Shown: piece by piece, positions 5,910 to 9,855 of the stretch
Layout of the letters: the number at the start of each line of letters is the position of its first letter
How positions within the stretch are numbered: position 1 is the stretch's first letter
Assembly (NCBI GenBank): GCA_910585395.1
Contig: CAJUCK010000030.1
Span: 19,249 to 29,103, forward strand
Length of the DNA: 9,855 bases
From: an uncultured Lachnospiraceae bacterium
GTDB taxonomy: Bacteria; Bacillota; Clostridia; Lachnospirales; Lachnospiraceae
Direction: 5' to 3'
Notes under the pieces: model-generated
The model's database searches: none
The model's input: the letters and a program-made list of their open reading frames with translations, nothing else
Told to the model about the DNA's origin: nothing
Translations under genes and position numbers: made by a program

Positions 5910-8054
5910 TTACAGATTGACAATTTCTGCCTGGCTGTTCAGATAATACTGTATATGTGCACGAATTTTCTGATGTCCTTCTGCCTCCAGCTTCCGATCC
6001 TCTTTTAAGAGAAGCTGCGCTTCTTCTGAAGCCTGTTTCAGAAGATCAGAATTCTGGTAAATATCTCCCAGCCGAAATTCAAGCAGACCGCTCTGGCGGA
6101 TTCCAAAAAAATCTCCTGGCCCTCGAAGCTTTAAATCTTCTGCCGCAATAAAAAAACCATCATTCGATTTATTTAAAATTTCCAAACGTTTTTTGGCCTT
6201 GTCAGAATCTGAGGTATTAATCATAATACAGTAAGACTGCGCTCTCCCGCGCCCTACTCTTCCCCGAAGCTGATGGAGCTGGGCAAGTCCAAACCGCTGA
6301 GCATCCTCTATCATGATCACGGTTGCATTTGGCACATTTACTCCCACCTCAATCACTGTGGTGGAAACTAAAACCTGAATCTCATTATTGGCAAACTGTT
6401 CCATAATAAGGTTTTTTCTTCCAGACTTCATTTTCCCATGCAGGCATTCCACTGTCACATTTGAAGGAAACTCCTGTTTCAGCCTTTCTGCATAGTCAGT
6501 CACATTTTCCGCCTCCAATCCCTCGCTGTCCTCCACCAAGGGACAGATTACATATGCCTGATGTCCCATTGCAATTTCTTTCCGCAGAAAATCATAAGAA
6601 GTATTCCTGGATTTTTTACCAACCACACAGCTCTTAACTGGCAGCCGTTTTGCCGGAACTTCGTCGATTACAGAAATGTCCAGATCACCATATAATATTA
6701 TGGCAAGGGTGCGTGGAATAGGAGTTGCACTCATTACAAGAACATGAGGCTGGCTTCCTTTCATAAACAGTGTCTCCCTCTGTTTTACTCCAAACCTGTG
6801 CTGCTCATCGGTAATCACAAGCGCCAGATTATCAAATACAGCGCGTTCCTGTATCAATGCATGCGTACCCACTATCATAGCGTTGGAATAAATCTGCATT
6901 CTCTCATAAGCCCGTCGTTTTTCCTTTGCTGTCAGAGAACCAGTAAGCAGAATGACTGGAATATGTATCTCATACTGCCTGCACATATCTGTAAAATTCT
7001 GGTAATGCTGCATGGCAAGTACTTCTGTGGGCGCCATCAGGGCAGACTGATATCCTGCCTGTGCCGCATCCAGCATGGACAGAAATGCAATGATAGTTTT
7101 GCCAGAACCCACATCCCCCTGTATTAGACGCTGCATTACTTTCCTGCCCCGGAGATCTTTGCGGATTTCCAGCAGAGTTCGTCTCTGTGCCTCCGTCAGC
7201 TCATATGGAAGACATTTTATTACTTTTTCTGCCCAAAGCTCCTTATCCTCCAGCGGCAGAAAGACGAAATCATTCACGATTTCCTCCATCTGCTCTTTCT
7301 GCATTCCTGCTGAAATAATAAACTGAAAGAATTCATCAAATATCAAACGTTTTCTTGCCTGCTCCAATGCAGTTTCACTTTCTGGAAAATGAATATTTTC
7401 CATGGCATAATTATACTCTGCAAGTCCGTATTTTTCTCGAATTTCTTCCGGCAGATAATCTACCGACAGATCGAGCGCCTCCAGCGCCTGGCGGATTGTC
7501 TGTGAAAGCTTGTTTTTTCCCAATCCAGCTGTCAATACATAGCAGGGCCAAAGGCTGTTCTGCATTGACTGATATTTTTCCGGCGTATATATCTGCGGCT
7601 GTTCCATATGAAAAATTTTTCCCTTTCTAGTCAATTTTCCGAGGAAAACGAACCATTCTCCAACCTTCAGGGTACTTTTCAGGTATGGCATCCGAAACCA
7701 CACAAGATCTGCCTTCACACGCTGTTCCTGCAGTGCGAGGGATGTAACCTGCATATTCCGTCCATTACGCACAAAAGGCGCTTTATCAACTCTTGCTGCA
7801 ATTGCTGCAAGAATCGTTCTCTCACTTTTTTGCTGGCTGGATTCCTGTTCTGTATCAATAAAGCCTCCGGCGCTTTCAGCGGATTCCAGCAGCGCAGGAA
7901 TTTCCGAAAGCGGAGTGACAGGCGGCATTTTGTCATAATTTTTCGGATAATGAAGGAGTATATCACCAATGGTGTATACTCCTAAATTATGAAATAACTG
8001 TTCCGTTTTCGCACCGATCCCTTTTAAAGTTCCAATACCAGATGTTTTGTCCAT
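5910..8054 (-). CDS. recG: ATP-dependent DNA helicase RecG
   Basis: RecG is a double-stranded DNA translocase that remodels stalled replication forks and branch-migrates Holliday junctions. The 714-residue protein begins with the helix-hairpin-helix-like GIGTLKGIGAKTEQLFHNLG and continues into the wedge/OB domain (to about 165). The superfamily-2 helicase motifs follow: Walker A GDVGSGKT (313-320), Walker B DEQH (416-419), motif III SATPIPRT (442-449), motif V STTVIEVGVNVPNA (564-577) and motif VI QLRGRVGRG (595-603). The TRG region NDGFFIAAEDLKLRGPGDF is near 631-649. It is about 30 residues longer than the usual 680. The extra sequence is mainly a low-complexity, Glu/Ser/Gln-rich segment around 55-78, just before the OB fold. 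The start ATG has AAGGAG seven bases upstream, and the fakA stop codon overlaps that ribosome-binding site (11-bp gap), so the two are probably coupled. Confidence 0.97.
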   Translation of the reverse strand: MDKTSGIGTLKGIGAKTEQLFHNLGVYTIGDILLHYPKNYDKMPPVTPLSEIPALLESAESAGGFIDTEQESSQQKSERTILAAIAARVDKAPFVRNGRNMQVTSLALQEQRVKADLVWFRMPYLKSTLKVGEWFVFLGKLTRKGKIFHMEQPQIYTPEKYQSMQNSLWPCYVLTAGLGKNKLSQTIRQALEALDLSVDYLPEEIREKYGLAEYNYAMENIHFPESETALEQARKRLIFDEFFQFIISAGMQKEQMEEIVNDFVFLPLEDKELWAEKVIKCLPYELTEAQRRTLLEIRKDLRGRKVMQRLIQGDVGSGKTIIAFLSMLDAAQAGYQSALMAPTEVLAMQHYQNFTDMCRQYEIHIPVILLTGSLTAKEKRRAYERMQIYSNAMIVGTHALIQERAVFDNLALVITDEQHRFGVKQRETLFMKGSQPHVLVMSATPIPRTLAIILYGDLDISVIDEVPAKRLPVKSCVVGKKSRNTSYDFLRKEIAMGHQAYVICPLVEDSEGLEAENVTDYAERLKQEFPSNVTVECLHGKMKSGRKNLIMEQFANNEIQVLVSTTVIEVGVNVPNATVIMIEDAQRFGLAQLHQLRGRVGRGRAQSYCIMINTSDSDKAKKRLEILNKSNDGFFIAAEDLKLRGPGDFFGIRQSGLLEFRLGDIYQNSDLLKQASEEAQLLLKEDRKLEAEGHQKIRAHIQYYLNSQAEIVNL

Positions 8055-8065
8055 GGGAACGCTCC

Positions 8066-9769
8066 TTATTCTACTGAGATAACATAATAGTAAATCGGCT
8101 GTCCGCCACAGTGAACTTCCACTTCACAGTCTGGATACTGCTCTTGTAGGTCTGCTCCTAGTTTCTGTGCAGCTTCTTCTGTTACTTCCTCTCCGTAGTA
8201 GACACTGATGATGGCAGAATCTTCATCCGTCATCTGTGCAACCATGTCTTTGGTAACTGTTTCCATATCTCTGCCAACGGAAAGAATAGAGCTGTCTCCG
8301 ATACCCATATAATCGCCCTGCTTAATGGACTTATCATCAATCAACGTGTCTCTGACAGCATACGTTACCTGTCCGCTCTTAACATTGGCAAGTTCTTCAG
8401 TCATGCGCTGTGCATTTTCTTCCGGTGAGCTGTCAGGCATATAATTAATCAATGCTGTAATTCCCTGTGGAACGGTTCTGGTGGGAATTACAAAAATATT
8501 TTTCTCTTCCAGCAGGGATGCCGCCTGGTTTGCAGCCAGAATAATATTCTTATTGTTTGGAAGAATAAAAATATTATCTGCATTCACCTCTTCAATTGCA
8601 TTCAGCATATCTTCTGTACTGGGATTCATTGTCTGTCCGCCAGCAATAATGTAATCTACTCCCAGACCTTTAAAAATCTCATTGATTCCTTCTCCGATAG
8701 ATACAGATACAAACCCCATGTCCTTCTTGGGCATCTGGGATTTCTCTGCCATAGCGTCCTGCTCAGAACGTCTTTTCCTATCTGCTTCTTTCTGTTCCTC
8801 CGCAGCTTTTTCAGCATCTTTTATAAGTTTTTCCTGATGCTCTTCACGCATATTATCAATTTTAATTTTACTCAAAGAACCATAGGTCAGCGCCCGTTGA
8901 ATTGCAAGTCCAGGATCATTGGTATGTACATGGACTTTTGTAATCTCATCATCAGCAACCACTACAATGGAATCACCAATCGATTCCAGAAAAGCCTTAA
9001 AGTCAAACTCTTCCTTTTCTTTCAAAGAATGATTCAGCACAATGATAAACTCTGTACAATACCCAAATTTAATATCCTGTTCTGTCTGCTGTGAAATCTT
9101 AACCACACCTGCGCTTGTATCTGCGCCCTCAATGGTATAATCAATCTCTTTTCCCATAAGGGCGTCATAAGCTCCCTTTAAAACCGTAACAAGCCCCTGT
9201 CCGCCAGAGTCTACCACACCTGCCTGTTTCAATACTGGAAGCATTTCCGGCGTCTGGCTGAGAACATAATCCGCATACTTGATCACTTCATCTACAAATA
9301 TTGTCAGATCATCCGTCTCCCCTATTAATTCCAGCGCCTTGTCTGCACCGCCTTTTGCCACAGTGAGAATTGTTCCCTCCTTGGGCTTCATAACTGCCTT
9401 ATACGCAGTTTCCACTGCTTTTTGAAGCGCATCACTTAAAATCACTACATCAAGCTTCTCATATTTGCTGATCCCTTTGGTAAATCCCCGGAACAGCTGA
9501 GATAATATAACACCTGAATTACCTCTTGCGCCCCTTAGAGAACCTGAGGAAATTGCCTTCGCAAGCGATGCCATATCCGGCTCTGGCCCTAAACTGCTCA
9601 CTTCTGCTGCTGCTGACATTATCGTCATGGTCATATTCGTTCCCGTATCACCGTCTGGTACCGGAAATACGTTTAATTCATTAATCCACTCTTTTTTAGC
9701 TTCCAGATTCTTTGCGCCCGCCAGAAACATTTTTGCAAGCATGGGCGCATCTATTGTAGTAATTGCCAC
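8066..9769 (-). CDS. fakA: Fatty acid kinase catalytic subunit FakA (YloV, DAK/DhaL-domain protein)
   Basis: FakA phosphorylates fatty acids held by a FakB (DegV-family) carrier to acyl-phosphate, which feeds phospholipid synthesis through PlsX/PlsY. The 567-residue protein has an N-terminal DhaL kinase domain (1-205) with the Mg/ATP motif NVFPVPDGDTGTNM (D39 and D41) and SLRGARGNSGVILSQ (77-91). The middle domain carries C238 and the H280/H282 pair in KVHVHTNDPG, matching the zinc-binding residues described for the family. A charged helical linker (about 309-350) follows, then a C-terminal domain (350-567) starting GFVSVSIGEGI. I start it at GTG 9769: AAGGAGG (9784-9778) lies eight bases upstream and the product begins (M)AITTIDAPML like its homologues. 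TTG 9790 would lie before the ribosome-binding site. No fakB is in the window. It sits between a Gls24/Asp23-family gene and recG. Confidence 0.95.
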   Translation of the reverse strand: MAITTIDAPMLAKMFLAGAKNLEAKKEWINELNVFPVPDGDTGTNMTMTIMSAAAEVSSLGPEPDMASLAKAISSGSLRGARGNSGVILSQLFRGFTKGISKYEKLDVVILSDALQKAVETAYKAVMKPKEGTILTVAKGGADKALELIGETDDLTIFVDEVIKYADYVLSQTPEMLPVLKQAGVVDSGGQGLVTVLKGAYDALMGKEIDYTIEGADTSAGVVKISQQTEQDIKFGYCTEFIIVLNHSLKEKEEFDFKAFLESIGDSIVVVADDEITKVHVHTNDPGLAIQRALTYGSLSKIKIDNMREEHQEKLIKDAEKAAEEQKEADRKRRSEQDAMAEKSQMPKKDMGFVSVSIGEGINEIFKGLGVDYIIAGGQTMNPSTEDMLNAIEEVNADNIFILPNNKNIILAANQAASLLEEKNIFVIPTRTVPQGITALINYMPDSSPEENAQRMTEELANVKSGQVTYAVRDTLIDDKSIKQGDYMGIGDSSILSVGRDMETVTKDMVAQMTDEDSAIISVYYGEEVTEEAAQKLGADLQEQYPDCEVEVHCGGQPIYYYVISVE

Positions 9770-9777
9770 TTTCGCGT

Positions 9778-9784
9778 CCTCCTT
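9778..9784 (-). promoter_or_regulatory. Ribosome-binding site that fixes the fakA start
   Basis: AAGGAGG on the minus strand lies eight bases before GTG 9769. The first two bases overlap the TAA stop of the upstream Gls24-family gene, suggesting coupled translation. Because the in-frame TTG at 9790 is upstream of this site, the longer reading is unlikely. Confidence 0.8.
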
Positions 9785-9855
9785 AATCAATCACTCTGAC
9801 ACCTTCCACGAAGATGTTGATTTTTTGGATTTTCATACCAGTAAATTCCTCTACC
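9783..9855 (-). CDS. Asp23/Gls24-family (YloU-like) envelope stress protein, C-terminal end only (cut by window edge)
   Basis: Only the last 23 residues are present (VEEFTGMKIQKINIFVEGVRVID, read from 9854 to the TAA at 9785-9783). They match the closing pattern of Asp23/Gls24 proteins, in which VxEMTGL is followed by a beta strand ending in V-x-V-x-G-V. Position supports this: in Firmicutes the yloU gene directly precedes yloV/fakA and recG. Function is uncertain; family members are small proteins linked to envelope stress or membrane association. With so little sequence the assignment rests largely on synteny. Confidence 0.75.
   Translation of the reverse strand, partial: VEEFTGMKIQKINIFVEGVRVID

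Noticed and set aside
7608..7985. Plus-strand open frame antisense to recG
   Set aside because: Lies wholly within a strongly supported gene on the other strand and has no protein-like features that I recognise.
1..9855. Mobile elements, CRISPR, tRNA/rRNA, toxin-antitoxin or defence systems
   Set aside because: No transposase, integrase, spaced direct-repeat array, RNA gene signature or defence-type protein was seen. Every long real frame is a recognised housekeeping or sporulation gene.

Overview
The window looks like a core chromosomal segment of a spore-forming Clostridia, most likely a Lachnospiraceae. Reasons: the DNA is moderately AT-rich; the ribosome-binding sites are strong AGGAGG types; there is an alpha/beta-type small acid-soluble spore protein; and the gene neighbourhoods (yicC-gmk-rpoZ-rimO-pgsA and yloU-fakA-recG) are typical Firmicutes. 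Genus-level assignment cannot be made from this sequence alone.

Left block (positions 1-3531, minus strand). One operon reads leftwards from a well-formed sigma-A promoter (TTGACT, 17-bp spacer, TATAAT at 3503-3531): yicC/yloC (RNase-like), gmk (guanylate kinase), rpoZ (RNA polymerase omega), rimO (methylthiotransferase for ribosomal protein uS12) and pgsA (phosphatidylglycerophosphate synthase, cut by the window edge). Genes are tightly packed, except for an 84-bp rpoZ-rimO spacer that holds a long imperfect hairpin. As given, gmk is broken by a one-base deletion in a T run (6 instead of the 7 needed). The site also reads as a canonical -1 slippery heptamer.

Middle block (3552-5823, plus strand). 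rqcH (ribosome-associated quality control, Ala-tailing factor) is transcribed divergently from the yicC operon. It is followed by a spore-protein gene whose 148-bp leader contains two hairpins and a possible sigma-G promoter. A strong bidirectional terminator (5786-5823) closes this block and faces the convergent recG.

Right block (5910-9855, minus strand). The end of a Gls24/Asp23-family (YloU-like) gene, fakA (fatty acid kinase catalytic subunit, YloV) and recG (branch-migration helicase) form a closely coupled operon. Its promoter lies beyond the right edge. fakA most likely starts at GTG 9769, because the upstream TTG lies before the Shine-Dalgarno sequence.

I see no mobile element, CRISPR array, tRNA, rRNA, phage gene or defence system. 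The genes are housekeeping. The points most worth a second look are the gmk frameshift, the Asp-to-Glu change at residue 97 of RqcH, the structured spore-protein leader with an overlapping 49-codon ORF, and the intra-operon hairpin before rimO.
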